Assembly (NCBI GenBank): GCA_013285425.1
Contig: CP053447.1
Coordinates: forward strand, 360,001-424,000
Length of the DNA: 64,000 nt
Source of the DNA: Ignavibacteriota bacterium
GTDB taxonomy: Bacteria; Bacteroidota; Ignavibacteria; Ignavibacteriales; Ignavibacteriaceae
Direction of reading: 5' to 3'
Below are positions 28,209-36,640 of the stretch, piece after piece. The translations under genes were made by a program, and so were the position numbers. Within the stretch, counting starts at the first letter, position 1. The number at the start of each line of letters is the position of its first letter. The notes under the pieces are model-generated. The model was not told the origin of the DNA and ran no database searches. It worked only from the letters and a program-made list of their open reading frames with translations.

Positions 28209-28968
28209 AAGCGATGGTATTCTGATGGTGGGGGATGAGTGTAAAACTACTAGACCTCTTTTATCAGATGATGAGAAACTTCGAAATTCTTTAATCACCG
28301 AAGTCAAGGATGCAATGTTTGATGTGAAAAAAAGGGAAGATAATAATACTGAGGGATGTCGTATATCGAAAGATATGGGAGGATTTGCTTCAGCTATTAC
28401 TCCACCTAATACTGGCCCACATCATTTAAGTTACAACTCATACTTCTATATCAACGAAATGCTGTTTACATTGGAATGGGGCTAGTGTACTGAAAAAATA
28501 GAAAACATGTATGGAGTTGGCATAAAATATACAGACGATGAATTTGGTGTTCTTACTGGAGTAGATAATATAAAGTACAAAGAAGATATCCTTGAGGACT
28601 TTGAAAGTTTCAGATATGGTGAAAGTCACGGTAGATCCGTTGAATATTATCCTCTTCCCCAAACCAGAGTACATGAGTTGAAACACATAGAACAATATAA
28701 AATTGGACTAAAGAAATTCTATGATATTGCATTAGAAAAGATCAATTGGATAGAAGAGCCTCCATCAGATTGGTGTAAGACAGACAAAATAGATGAATAT
28801 TTGAAGAAAAGGCAAAAAGCGTATAAAAAATTTTTAATTCAGGCAGCTGAGAGTTTTAAAACTGAAATGAAAGATACTTATGAAAAACGTCAAGCGGAAG
28901 CAGAAGAAGCAGGTAAAAACTATTTGGTTAATGTCTTGATGAAAAAAGTAAGTAACTATCCCAATTAA
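28105..28968 (+). pseudogene. HExxH metallopeptidase-like gene of cassette 3 with an in-frame amber codon
   Basis: Two ORFs (28105-28485 and the part to 28968) are in the same frame and are separated only by a TAG at 28483-28485. Read through, they give about 286 residues. The first 45 residues match the cassette 1 protein (MRIAGKINYP, then GDGILMVGDEC-like). The middle differs. HELKH at read-through residues 190-194 is the HExxH motif, with a Cys 34 residues after the first His (DWC). The ATG at 28507 has no good ribosome site, so a separate second gene is unlikely. The partner gene starts 20 nt after the stop with a strong AAAAGGAG site. Either it is a recent nonsense mutation or the amber codon is read. 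Confidence 0.7.
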
Positions 28969-28988
28969 TTTGTAAAAGGAGTTGAAAA

Positions 28989-31433
28989 ATGAAAGGCATT
29001 ATTTATTTACTAATCATAATTTCAGTAATAAGTTTTGAATGTAATAACGTTAATGCTCAAGTCAATATAAATGAAAGAAGTGTACTGATAAACTATGGAA
29101 TTGACCCAGATAATTATGAGCAGGTAATTGATTCTTTGTCTTCAACAGATTATGATAAAAGGTGGTTCCTAATTTCATGGATCAAGACTGCAAAAATTTC
29201 CGCTGCCATCAGTGAATTAAAACTATTATACCATCGTCCATATTCTATTAGTTTACCAATGAGTCGTGGCTTAGAACAGCAATCAATGATTTTGAAAGCT
29301 ATCATTGAGCTGGAAGATACATCCTTCCAGGAAGAAATACGACAAGAACTTGATACGTTGGCCCTTAATGATGAAAATGCTTATGAAATTATACGATTTT
29401 CTTCCTATTTACAATTGAAACATAATGATAGCTATGGCTGGCAACATATGAAAAAGTATTTCTTATATAATTACACAGAAGATTTTATTTATTCAATGAT
29501 TTATTACCTGAAACCATTTATATATTCTTCTCATCATGAGGAGGTGATTGAGATATTAAGAAGCTTAGCTACATTTGATATTGTTGCACTTAAATATTTA
29601 AGGGAAATTAATGATCCGGAATCTGAAAGTTTAGCTATAAATATGGCATTAAGTAGTACCAACAGTTATTACAGAACTGCGGCAAGAGAAATTCTGCACA
29701 GTATTGATAATTATTCTTATGTAACAACACTAAAGCAATTACTGGATACTTTAACAGAAAGTAGACTATCAATCTATCTCGAGCTTCTCGAGGCTGCACA
29801 GCCCTCAATTTATAAGTTTGTACTAGATTTGTATAATGTAAATCAGTATCCTGCAGACAGTAGTATTATAGTTCAAGCATTGGATATGAAATGGTTATTT
29901 TACCCGGATCCTGTCGCAAATGTAGTTGATGTAATTGATAGTTTATCTTCAGCTCTTTTTCAGTTTTATAATTTTGGTTGGATTGGGGACGTAAATTTTG
30001 TAAATGAATTAAATACTTATGTTTTAAACAGCAAGACATATTATATTTTGAATGATACAGTAAGTTGTATTAATCAATTAAAATTATTAAGGGGAAAAAT
30101 TGATTTCGAAATAAGGGACACTATTGATATTGTAAATACTTTTTTAAATGAAGAAGCGTGGAAATATTTGTACCCGCGTATTTATTTTATAGAAAGAAAG
30201 ATAGATGAAACTTGGGAAAATGATGTATTATTTTCGATCAACCCTTCATCTGTCCCAGCTGGAACTCCTGCAACAAGAGTAAGACTTACTGGAAGTGGAT
30301 TTAGTCATGGTTCTCTAGCATACTGGGATAAAAATTATTATTTAGATTTTTATGTTATCTCTCCATCGGAAATGGATATAATCATTCCACAGACATTTTT
30401 AAATAAACCTGGAGAATATGAAATAGATGTTAGTAATTATATTGCTAGAGTTGAAAATAGTCTACCTTTTTCAGTAGAGCCACCGGTGCTGGATTTAGTA
30501 GCACTGGTTCCAGCAGTTGCAATATTAAACTCAGGTGCATTCACAATAGAAGTATTGGGAAGCGGATTTACATCTTCAGCAACAGTATACTTTGGTGGAC
30601 AAGAAAAATTAACAACATTTGTATCCGATAGTGTGATAACTGCTGAGATATTATCTTCAGATGTAATAGTAGTTGGTTCTTTTCCGGTTTGGGTTAAAGA
30701 CAAATATTCGATTTCTGATACTTTGCAGTTTAGTGTAATGCAAGTTAGTAACCCAAACCTTGTAGTAAACCTAAAAAACAGTTTAGGTAACCAGATACCT
30801 GCAAATAATGTAATGTATTATGAGGGCAAATGGAAAGATGCAGTAAACAACGGCGACGGAACGTTTACGGTAATAACAACTAAACCAACAGTTAGCATAA
30901 GAATGTTCTACGAGTATGCAAATCAGACAGTTCATAATGTGCCAGCACAAAATAATACTTATACATTCCAAACAGTCAATGCAACAGTACAATTACAAAA
31001 TAGTCTGGGTAATCTAATAGATCAAGGCACAGTTCAATATTACGCAGGAGCGTGGAGAAGTTTTGGCACAACTGTAAACGGAGTAGCAAATAAAGAACTA
31101 CTTCCAATCAATTACAGCTTTAGAATGATTTATGAATATGTTCTGCTTGACAAACAGCAGGATATAAGCACAAACAGTACTGTAACTTTCTCAACAGTAT
31201 TGTGCACAGTAAAAGTAACAAAAGCAAATGGACAGCCATTGTCAGGTGCAAGCACAAAATATTATTCAGGTGCGTGGAGAGATATTGGTTTAACAAATGC
31301 AAACGGAGAAGCAGCAAAAGAGCTGCTTCCAAAGAGCTTAAATTTCAGAGCAGCATCAGGAAATGTAAGTAAGGATAAACAGCAGGATATCGGAGTAAAT
31401 AATTTAGTAGAGATTCAGTTGAATGTTCCGTAA
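28989..31433 (+). CDS. Secreted helical-repeat protein with two IPT/TIG domains and three C-terminal beta-repeats, cassette 3
   Basis: The 814-residue protein has a signal peptide (IIYLLIIISVISFECNNVNA); the Cys in it might also suggest a lipoprotein, but the context is not a clean lipobox. The mature start (IDPDNYEQVIDSLSS) matches partner 3. A helical-repeat region reaches about residue 320. The shared partner domain is at about 330-415 (FGWIGDVNFVNELNTY, later EEAWKYLYPRIYFIE). Two IPT/TIG domains follow (INPSSVPAGTPATRVRL and AVAILNSGAFTIEVLGSGF), then the same three beta-repeats as partner 3. It ends VEIQLNVP without a sorting domain. It is coupled to the amber-interrupted HExxH gene. 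Confidence 0.75.
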   Translation: MKGIIYLLIIISVISFECNNVNAQVNINERSVLINYGIDPDNYEQVIDSLSSTDYDKRWFLISWIKTAKISAAISELKLLYHRPYSISLPMSRGLEQQSMILKAIIELEDTSFQEEIRQELDTLALNDENAYEIIRFSSYLQLKHNDSYGWQHMKKYFLYNYTEDFIYSMIYYLKPFIYSSHHEEVIEILRSLATFDIVALKYLREINDPESESLAINMALSSTNSYYRTAAREILHSIDNYSYVTTLKQLLDTLTESRLSIYLELLEAAQPSIYKFVLDLYNVNQYPADSSIIVQALDMKWLFYPDPVANVVDVIDSLSSALFQFYNFGWIGDVNFVNELNTYVLNSKTYYILNDTVSCINQLKLLRGKIDFEIRDTIDIVNTFLNEEAWKYLYPRIYFIERKIDETWENDVLFSINPSSVPAGTPATRVRLTGSGFSHGSLAYWDKNYYLDFYVISPSEMDIIIPQTFLNKPGEYEIDVSNYIARVENSLPFSVEPPVLDLVALVPAVAILNSGAFTIEVLGSGFTSSATVYFGGQEKLTTFVSDSVITAEILSSDVIVVGSFPVWVKDKYSISDTLQFSVMQVSNPNLVVNLKNSLGNQIPANNVMYYEGKWKDAVNNGDGTFTVITTKPTVSIRMFYEYANQTVHNVPAQNNTYTFQTVNATVQLQNSLGNLIDQGTVQYYAGAWRSFGTTVNGVANKELLPINYSFRMIYEYVLLDKQQDISTNSTVTFSTVLCTVKVTKANGQPLSGASTKYYSGAWRDIGLTNANGEAAKELLPKSLNFRAASGNVSKDKQQDIGVNNLVEIQLNVP
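30754..31427 (+). repeat. Triple beta-repeat coding block, copy 2
   Basis: Second copy of the block at 27171-27851, about 7 nt shorter near its start where one protein has an extra SAAG-like stretch. Long runs are identical, which suggests recent duplication or gene conversion. Confidence 0.85.
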
Positions 31434-31465
31434 GATAGAAGTAAGATGGAAGACGGAAAATAATC

Positions 31466-31505
31466 AGAGTAAATCAGTTTGATATGTATAATCTGTGTTC
31501 TATTC
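31466..31505 (+). repeat. Degenerate trace of the cassette leader core
   Basis: The stretch reading AAATCAGTTTGATATG then TATAATCTGTGTTCTATT resembles the core of the leader repeats (CAGTTTAATCTGTTCAATCC then GTGTTCCAATC). It marks the 3' border of the cassette array, just before the small sorted protein. Confidence 0.4.
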
Positions 31506-31521
31506 AAAAGGAGAACAGGAA

Positions 31522-32145
31522 ATGAAAAAGAAAATAATTCTTATAATAGCAACAGCGAGTACATTGTTTGCTCAAACAGTTTACCAAGTAACACCGGGCA
31601 CAAAGGGGAATGAGATAACACTTACGGTAGCAAATATCTCAGAGACAAATCCAACAGCAAATGTTAATGTTTCCCTTGCTAAAAAATCCTCATCTCTAAA
31701 TTTCAGTAAAGAAGAAGCAACGATTGAGAATCTTGTGGCGAAGGCAGAAGCAGAGGTGAAGTTCACATTTGATGTAAGCCGGAATGCAATTATCAACAAG
31801 CAAGACACAATTGAATTTATGATTACAAGTCCTGATGGAATAATGATAACAAAGCAGTTCATCTTTAGTTACACCGGACCAACAGAATTTAAGCTTGAGC
31901 AGAACTATCCTAATCCGTTTAATCCAACTACAACGATACAATATCAGCTTCCGCAGGATTCAAAAGTAATATTAAAAGTTTATGATATTCTCGGCAGTGA
32001 AGTTGCAGCATTAGTAAATGAGGAGCAGGAAGCCGGTTACAAAGAAGTAAAGTTCGATGCGATTAATATTGCGAGCGGAATATATGTTTACAGGTTACAA
32101 GCTGGGAATTATATTTCCACAAAAAAGATGATGTTGCTGAGATAA
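31522..32145 (+). CDS. Small secreted protein with type IX sorting domain
   Basis: The frame is open from 31495, but the ATG at 31522 has an AAAAGGAGA ribosome site and opens on a signal peptide (IILIIATASTLFAQ), giving about 207 residues. Residues about 20-115 look like a single Ig-like beta-sandwich (GNEITLTVANISETNPTANV) of unknown function. The rest is a type IX sorting domain, so the protein is essentially one domain plus the surface-export signal. It is the only sorted protein next to the cassette array and ends at a shared terminator. Confidence 0.75.
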   Translation: MKKKIILIIATASTLFAQTVYQVTPGTKGNEITLTVANISETNPTANVNVSLAKKSSSLNFSKEEATIENLVAKAEAEVKFTFDVSRNAIINKQDTIEFMITSPDGIMITKQFIFSYTGPTEFKLEQNYPNPFNPTTTIQYQLPQDSKVILKVYDILGSEVAALVNEEQEAGYKEVKFDAINIASGIYVYRLQAGNYISTKKMMLLR

Positions 32146-32150
32146 AAAAA

Positions 32151-32168
32151 ACGCCTCAAATGAGGCGT
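32151..32168. terminator. Bidirectional rho-independent terminator
   Basis: An 8-bp stem (ACGCCTCA / TGAGGCGT) with a 2-nt loop separates two converging genes. It is flanked by an A7 run on one side and TTTTC on the other, so it can end transcription in both directions. Confidence 0.85.
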
Positions 32169-32175
32169 TTTCTTA

Positions 32176-33219
32176 CTAAGCTTCAGCTTTTTCTTTTTGA
32201 TATATCTTTTGAAACTCTCTTGCTTTTCTTTTTTTCCAATTGCCTTTGTGATAAGCATAACCTGCAATTAAAGGCATTGCAACGGTTGCTTCGGAATAAA
32301 CCATTTGTTCGAAACTTGTAGAAACTTTACCCCACGAACTTGCTTCCTTTAATGTAGAACCTGAAAGTGCACCGTCTCGCTCATCGGCAACCGTGATTTG
32401 AATTGCGTATTTGTGCATATCAGCATCTTCCTGAAGAATATCTGCTGCAACAACTATATCTTGTGTAAAGTTTTTCGGAACGCCGCCGCCTATCATAAAA
32501 ATACCGGTTTCTTTGCTGTGTAATTTTATTTTTGTCAATTCATAAAAATCTTTTCCTGAATCACAACTGACATAATTATCTGGATTTTTATGCTGATGCA
32601 TTACAAATCCAAATCCGGCAGAGCAGTCTGAAAAAGCAGGAATAAAAATCGGAACATTCTTTTTGTATGCTGCCCATATAACAGAATCGTCAACTTTAGG
32701 TCCGCCATTTTCCTCAAGATATTTTCCAAACTCCCAAATAAACTCTCTTGATGAATAAGCACCTGGTTTCATTGAATCAAAAATTGCAGCAGTGGTATCA
32801 TCACAAATTCTAAGTTCATCTTCATCAATGAAAGTATCATAAATCCTATCTATATGCAGCTCTCTCATTTCATTATCATCTACCCATTTAGTTCCTTTAT
32901 AATGTTTAAAACCTAAAGCTTCAAAAAAGTCCTGATCAACAATTACAGCACCGGTTGAAACAATAGCATCAACCATATTGTTCATAATCATATCATAAAC
33001 AACTTTTTTTAAACCTGCGCTGAAAAGACTTCCGGCAAGAGTTAATATTATTCCGCAATTTTCATCTTTTATCATCATATCAAAAATATTTGCTGCACGG
33101 TTCAGATCTCTTGCAGTAAATGCCATATCTTCCATTGCATCAACAAGCGATACAACGTTATGCTGTTTAATATCAATATGTTTAACAATATCTTTTAGAT
33201 AATCTTTTTTTTCTGCCAT
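32176..33219 (-). CDS. Deoxyhypusine synthase-family protein (probable homospermidine/aminobutyl transferase)
   Basis: The 347-residue protein follows an AAGGAG ribosome site and aligns by eye along its length with deoxyhypusine synthase. It has LTLAGSLFSAGLKK near residue 60, VSTGAVIVDQD near 88, and the active-site segment KEASSWGKVS with Lys298 at the position of the enzyme-imine lysine. The family transfers the aminobutyl group of spermidine using NAD. Bacteria have no eIF5A, so bacterial members are thought to act on small amines, for example as homospermidine synthases, but this has been shown only for some. It is transcribed with, and downstream of, the epimerase gene. Confidence 0.85.
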   Translation of the reverse strand: MAEKKDYLKDIVKHIDIKQHNVVSLVDAMEDMAFTARDLNRAANIFDMMIKDENCGIILTLAGSLFSAGLKKVVYDMIMNNMVDAIVSTGAVIVDQDFFEALGFKHYKGTKWVDDNEMRELHIDRIYDTFIDEDELRICDDTTAAIFDSMKPGAYSSREFIWEFGKYLEENGGPKVDDSVIWAAYKKNVPIFIPAFSDCSAGFGFVMHQHKNPDNYVSCDSGKDFYELTKIKLHSKETGIFMIGGGVPKNFTQDIVVAADILQEDADMHKYAIQITVADERDGALSGSTLKEASSWGKVSTSFEQMVYSEATVAMPLIAGYAYHKGNWKKRKAREFQKIYQKEKAEA

Positions 33220-33291
33220 TTTTTCTCCTTATCTGTTTTCTTTTTAGTTACTGTAAGAATATATCATTTACTTTATATACAATCCAATTAA

Positions 33292-34329
33292 TTAGAAAAA
33301 GATTTTAGCAAATCTTAAGATACCTTGTTTCCAGGGAACCCTGTGTGAAACTCCGTCCTTATTAATAAACTCTTCTCTATGCTCCAGATACCATTTATAG
33401 TTTCGTATTAAAGCATCTTTGTTAGAAAATTTAGGTTTATATCCTAAAACTTTTTCAGCTTTTTCTATTGATACAAAAGAATCTTTTGATGCTGTTTCGT
33501 AAACCCACTTGTAAAGCGGAGAAAGTTTAAGCGCTTCTAAAAATTTAAGGGTATATATAATAGGTTTTTCAGGAAGACCGACAATTTTTTTACCGAATCC
33601 CGCGGCATCCAGTACAGCCTGATAGTCTTCTCTCATTGTAGTAAACACTTTTGCACCGATATTAAAAGTATCATTTACAATTTTTTCATCCAAAGCGGCA
33701 GTTAAATAAATTGCCTCACAAAGATCTTCTACATCCAAAAGCTGATAACGGTTATTTCCTTTACCAATCATTGGAAAGCCTTTGCCATCCTGTGCCCAAT
33801 CATAAAGAAGATCGAACACGCCAAGTCTTTCAGGACCAATAAAAGATTTTGGGCGGATAATCGGAACACACATCCCTTTTTCTCTGAACTTAAGGCATTC
33901 TTCTTCAGCAAGAATTTTTGCTTTACCATAAGGACCAACACCATCAAGTTTATCATTTTCAAGCAGGGGATGATGATCCGGAATTCCATAAACAGCAGTT
34001 GATGAAATATGAATAAATCTTTTGATCTTCTGTTCAAAAGATTCTTCAATCAGATTTCTTGTTCCGTCAATATCTGTAGAATAAATATCTTCAGGCTTAT
34101 AAAGCGGCAGTGCTGCAGCAGTATGAACAACTATATCCTGTCCGGCAACAGCTTCTTTAACTTTTTGTTTATCTCTGATATCACCGGTAATGATTTTAAT
34201 TTTGTCATTCATATCGGGATAATCAAATTGAACTATATCCAGAGAGGTAATCTCGTGTCCGCGTGAATGCAGATATCTTACGAGATTAATTCCTAAAAAT
34301 CCGGCGCCGCCTGTAATTAAATACTTCAT
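33292..34329 (-). CDS. NAD-dependent epimerase/dehydratase (extended SDR)
   Basis: The 345-residue protein starts MKYLITGGAGFLGINL, the GxxGxxG dinucleotide-binding loop. It has SSTAVYGIP and the catalytic YGKAK (Tyr-x-x-x-Lys) around residue 130. Length is normal for extended short-chain dehydrogenases acting on nucleotide sugars or sterol-like substrates. The substrate cannot be assigned. It lies about 70 nt upstream of the deoxyhypusine synthase-like gene on the same strand, and diverges from the anchored protein at 34400. Confidence 0.8.
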   Translation of the reverse strand: MKYLITGGAGFLGINLVRYLHSRGHEITSLDIVQFDYPDMNDKIKIITGDIRDKQKVKEAVAGQDIVVHTAAALPLYKPEDIYSTDIDGTRNLIEESFEQKIKRFIHISSTAVYGIPDHHPLLENDKLDGVGPYGKAKILAEEECLKFREKGMCVPIIRPKSFIGPERLGVFDLLYDWAQDGKGFPMIGKGNNRYQLLDVEDLCEAIYLTAALDEKIVNDTFNIGAKVFTTMREDYQAVLDAAGFGKKIVGLPEKPIIYTLKFLEALKLSPLYKWVYETASKDSFVSIEKAEKVLGYKPKFSNKDALIRNYKWYLEHREEFINKDGVSHRVPWKQGILRFAKIFF

Positions 34330-34399
34330 TTTACCTGATAATTTATTAATAATGTGAGTGCAAAATTAGTAATTTTGATTCAGGCATCAAATAAAACTT

Positions 34400-35116
34400 A
34401 TGAACATAAATTCCAGCGATATAAATCAAAACAGAGAAAGAAAAATCTGGCTTAGGAATTATTTTTTTTCAATTCTGTTTCACTTAATACTTTTTGTAAT
34501 ACTGATTTATTTTTTAGACTTAGCTTCGGATACATCAAGAATTAACTCAGTTATATTTTCACTTGATTCAAAAGAATATCAGCCTGAAAATTCATTTTCG
34601 GAAAAGGAAAGTAACCCAAAGGATATTGATGAAATACCAGATCCATCAGATGTAAAGGCTGATGAAATCAGAACAGTAAGTTTTACAGACATAAAAGCTG
34701 ATACAACAAATTTAGAGCAGCTTTATACTGAGCCGACATTAAATGTTAAAATAAATTATCCACGCGGCTGGACGTTCATAGATCAAAAGAAAAATAAAAA
34801 ACTTGAAGGGGTTACATTCTGGTTAAATGATGGTTCGGTCAATCCGCCGCCGTATCTTCACCTTGAAGTTGTTGATAGAGATTATTTTATCGAAAAGCGA
34901 TTTAAATACAAAACTGATTTTAACAAATACATTGCTTACTATAACGATCCGGAAGAATTACAAGGTTATTTTACTCAGATTATTTATTTAAGAACCAATG
35001 ATGATGAAGATTTCAGATTAAAGCTGATGATAAAAGGACAGAGCGAATTTGAATTATTTAAGCCGAAGTTCTGGGCAATATTAAAATCGTTTGATTTCGG
35101 TAATAGTATCTTTTAG
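34400..35116 (+). CDS. Membrane-anchored protein of unknown function
   Basis: I do not recognise this 238-residue protein. It has a short cytoplasmic N-terminus and one membrane helix at about 20-42 (FSILFHLILFVILIYFL). An acidic, Pro-containing linker leads to a folded domain from about residue 110, which begins TEPTLNVKINYPRGWTFID and looks like a PsbP- or DUF1795-type alpha/beta fold. The N-terminal anchor plus acidic linker resembles TonB-family proteins, but there is no TonB C-terminal motif. The C-terminal domain would face the periplasm. Confidence 0.55.
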   Translation: MNINSSDINQNRERKIWLRNYFFSILFHLILFVILIYFLDLASDTSRINSVIFSLDSKEYQPENSFSEKESNPKDIDEIPDPSDVKADEIRTVSFTDIKADTTNLEQLYTEPTLNVKINYPRGWTFIDQKKNKKLEGVTFWLNDGSVNPPPYLHLEVVDRDYFIEKRFKYKTDFNKYIAYYNDPEELQGYFTQIIYLRTNDDEDFRLKLMIKGQSEFELFKPKFWAILKSFDFGNSIF

Positions 35117-35642
35117 GTTACAATTATTTGAACTGAACCTACCTTAAAAAATTATTTATAATGCAAAAGCAAGTATGTCTTAAGTGATTGATAATATCTA
35201 AATCCAAAAAAAATATGTTTAATTGTTTTTCTTTTATGACACACTAAATAATTAAATTCACCGCTGAGAGAAGATTAGAAGATTGATAATAGTAAGATAG
35301 CAAAACTATTATGTTATAGTGCAACTGAGAAAACTCAGTTAATTTAGAACTGAAGAAGTGCTTAAAAATTGTCAATAACAATTAAACAACAGATTGGTAT
35401 GAGAGATTTTGATCTAATACAATTCCATTTAGTTAAACACTAAAGAGGTTGTTCATTTAGTCCTCAAAAGAAATTAGTTGTTTACTGAAGAATAACTGAT
35501 TAAAATTGCTTTTTGTGTAATAAAACAAACATACTCTGTTCATCAGGATTAATACATTCTATAATTCTTGACTTTTCAAGTACTTAGCTATATTTTTCAA
35601 GCCTTTATTTGAAACGACTTAAGGTTTTCGGAGGAAAATTAC
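35117..35642. other. 525-nt gap upstream of the rplM operon
   Basis: The gap is AT-rich with no ORF that I can support and no tRNA. It contains a 7-bp hairpin with an AAAA loop at 35323-35340 (AACTGAG / CTCAGTT), which has no T-run after it, and the probable rplM promoter near its end. Confidence 0.5.
35568..35596 (+). promoter_or_regulatory. Probable sigma-70-type promoter for rplM-rpsI
   Basis: TTGACT at 35568-35573 and TATTTT at 35591-35596 are separated by 17 nt, with an overlapping TATATT two bases earlier. The site is about 46 nt upstream of the rplM start codon. It is a prediction from consensus only. Confidence 0.4.
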
Positions 35643-36092
35643 GTGAAACAAGAAAAATTAACGAAATTTGTTAAGACTGAGGATGCCGAACATAAATGGT
35701 ATCTTGTTGATGCAGAAGGTCAGACTTTGGGCAGAATGGCTTCTAAAATTGCTAAGATTATTCGCGGTAAAAACAAACCAATTTTTACACCAAATACTGA
35801 TACTGGCGATTTTGTTGTTGTTATTAATGCGGAAAAAGTTCGGTTAACAGGTAAACGCGAACATTTAAAAGATTATAAAAGACATTCAGGTTATCCGGGC
35901 GGTCAGACAGTAACTTCTTTTAAAGAGATGCTCGCTAAAAAACCAGAATTTGTGGTTGAAAATGCTGTAAGAGGAATGCTTCCGAAAACTAAGTTAGGAA
36001 ATAAACTGATTAAAAAACTTAAGGTGTATTCTGGTACTGAGCATCCGCATGCTGCACAAAAACCTGAAACAATTAGCTTAATGGAGAAATAA
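35643..36092 (+). CDS. rplM: 50S ribosomal protein L13
   Basis: The 149-residue protein has the L13 hallmarks [38 protein letters not shown], and the C-terminal [17 protein letters not shown]. It binds 23S rRNA and is an early assembly protein of the large subunit. Translation starts at a GTG behind CGGAGG. The stop codon overlaps the rpsI start (TAATG), the usual L13-S9 coupled pair. Confidence 0.97.
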   Translation: MKQEKLTKFVKTEDAEHKWYLVDAEGQTLGRMASKIAKIIRGKNKPIFTPNTDTGDFVVVINAEKVRLTGKREHLKDYKRHSGYPGGQTVTSFKEMLAKKPEFVVENAVRGMLPKTKLGNKLIKKLKVYSGTEHPHAAQKPETISLMEK

Positions 36093-36478
36093 TGGCTGAG
36101 AAAATTTTTGTTGGAAGAAGAAAAACATCTGTTGCCCGTGTTATCTTAAAAAATGGTAACGGTAAAATTACTGTCAACAATAAAGAGTTTGAGGAATTCT
36201 TTCCGCAGCTTTTAAGCAGGGAAGATATTTTACTACCATTTAAACTTACAGAGACAGAAGGCAAATATGACGTTCAGGTTAATGTTAAAGGCGGCGGAAC
36301 AACAGGTCAGGCACAGTCTGTAAGATTAGGTATTGCAAGAGCATTAGTAGAAATCAATCCGGATTACAGAGCAAAGCTTAAAACTGAAGGATTATTAACA
36401 AGAGATCCGAGAATGGTTGAAAGAAAGAAATATGGTCAGCCAAAAGCTCGTAAAAGATTTCAATTTTCAAAGAGATAA
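36092..36478 (+). CDS. rpsI: 30S ribosomal protein S9
   Basis: The 128-residue protein has [14 protein letters not shown] at its start, [21 protein letters not shown] in the middle, and the basic C-terminal tail [18 protein letters not shown] that reaches the ribosomal P site. It is coupled to rplM by a 1-nt overlap. Confidence 0.97.
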   Translation: MAEKIFVGRRKTSVARVILKNGNGKITVNNKEFEEFFPQLLSREDILLPFKLTETEGKYDVQVNVKGGGTTGQAQSVRLGIARALVEINPDYRAKLKTEGLLTRDPRMVERKKYGQPKARKRFQFSKR

Positions 36479-36566
36479 TTTTTTTATTCAATCCGCATAT
36501 AGCGGTCAGGCTCAGTTTTTACTGAACTTGTTTTTATATAATTAAATAATAAATCATACTTTCTGA

Positions 36567-36608
36567 TTTGCCACCTGTGTCCCACAGAAAAAGGGATGAA
36601 ATGGCAAA
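36567..36608 (+). promoter_or_regulatory. Structured leader upstream of rpsB (candidate S2 autoregulatory RNA)
   Basis: The 5' leader of rpsB can fold with an outer stem TTTGCCA / TGGCAAA (36567-36573 with 36602-36608). It encloses a hairpin CTGTG / CACAG (36575-36579 with 36583-36587) and an unpaired AAAAAGGGATGAAA stretch. It ends about 32 nt before the start codon. Many phyla use such leaders for feedback by S2; the match to a known class cannot be checked by eye. Confidence 0.4.
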
Positions 36609-36640
36609 GTAGATGAAAGTAGAAGAAAAACAGGAGATAT

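Noticed and set aside
28507..28968. Second half of the cassette 3 HExxH gene as a separate gene
   Set aside because: The frame continues from the first half across a single TAG, and the internal ATG lacks a ribosome site.
20639..31433. Cassette array as an insertion sequence or transposon
   Set aside because: No transposase, integrase, terminal inverted repeats or target duplications were found.
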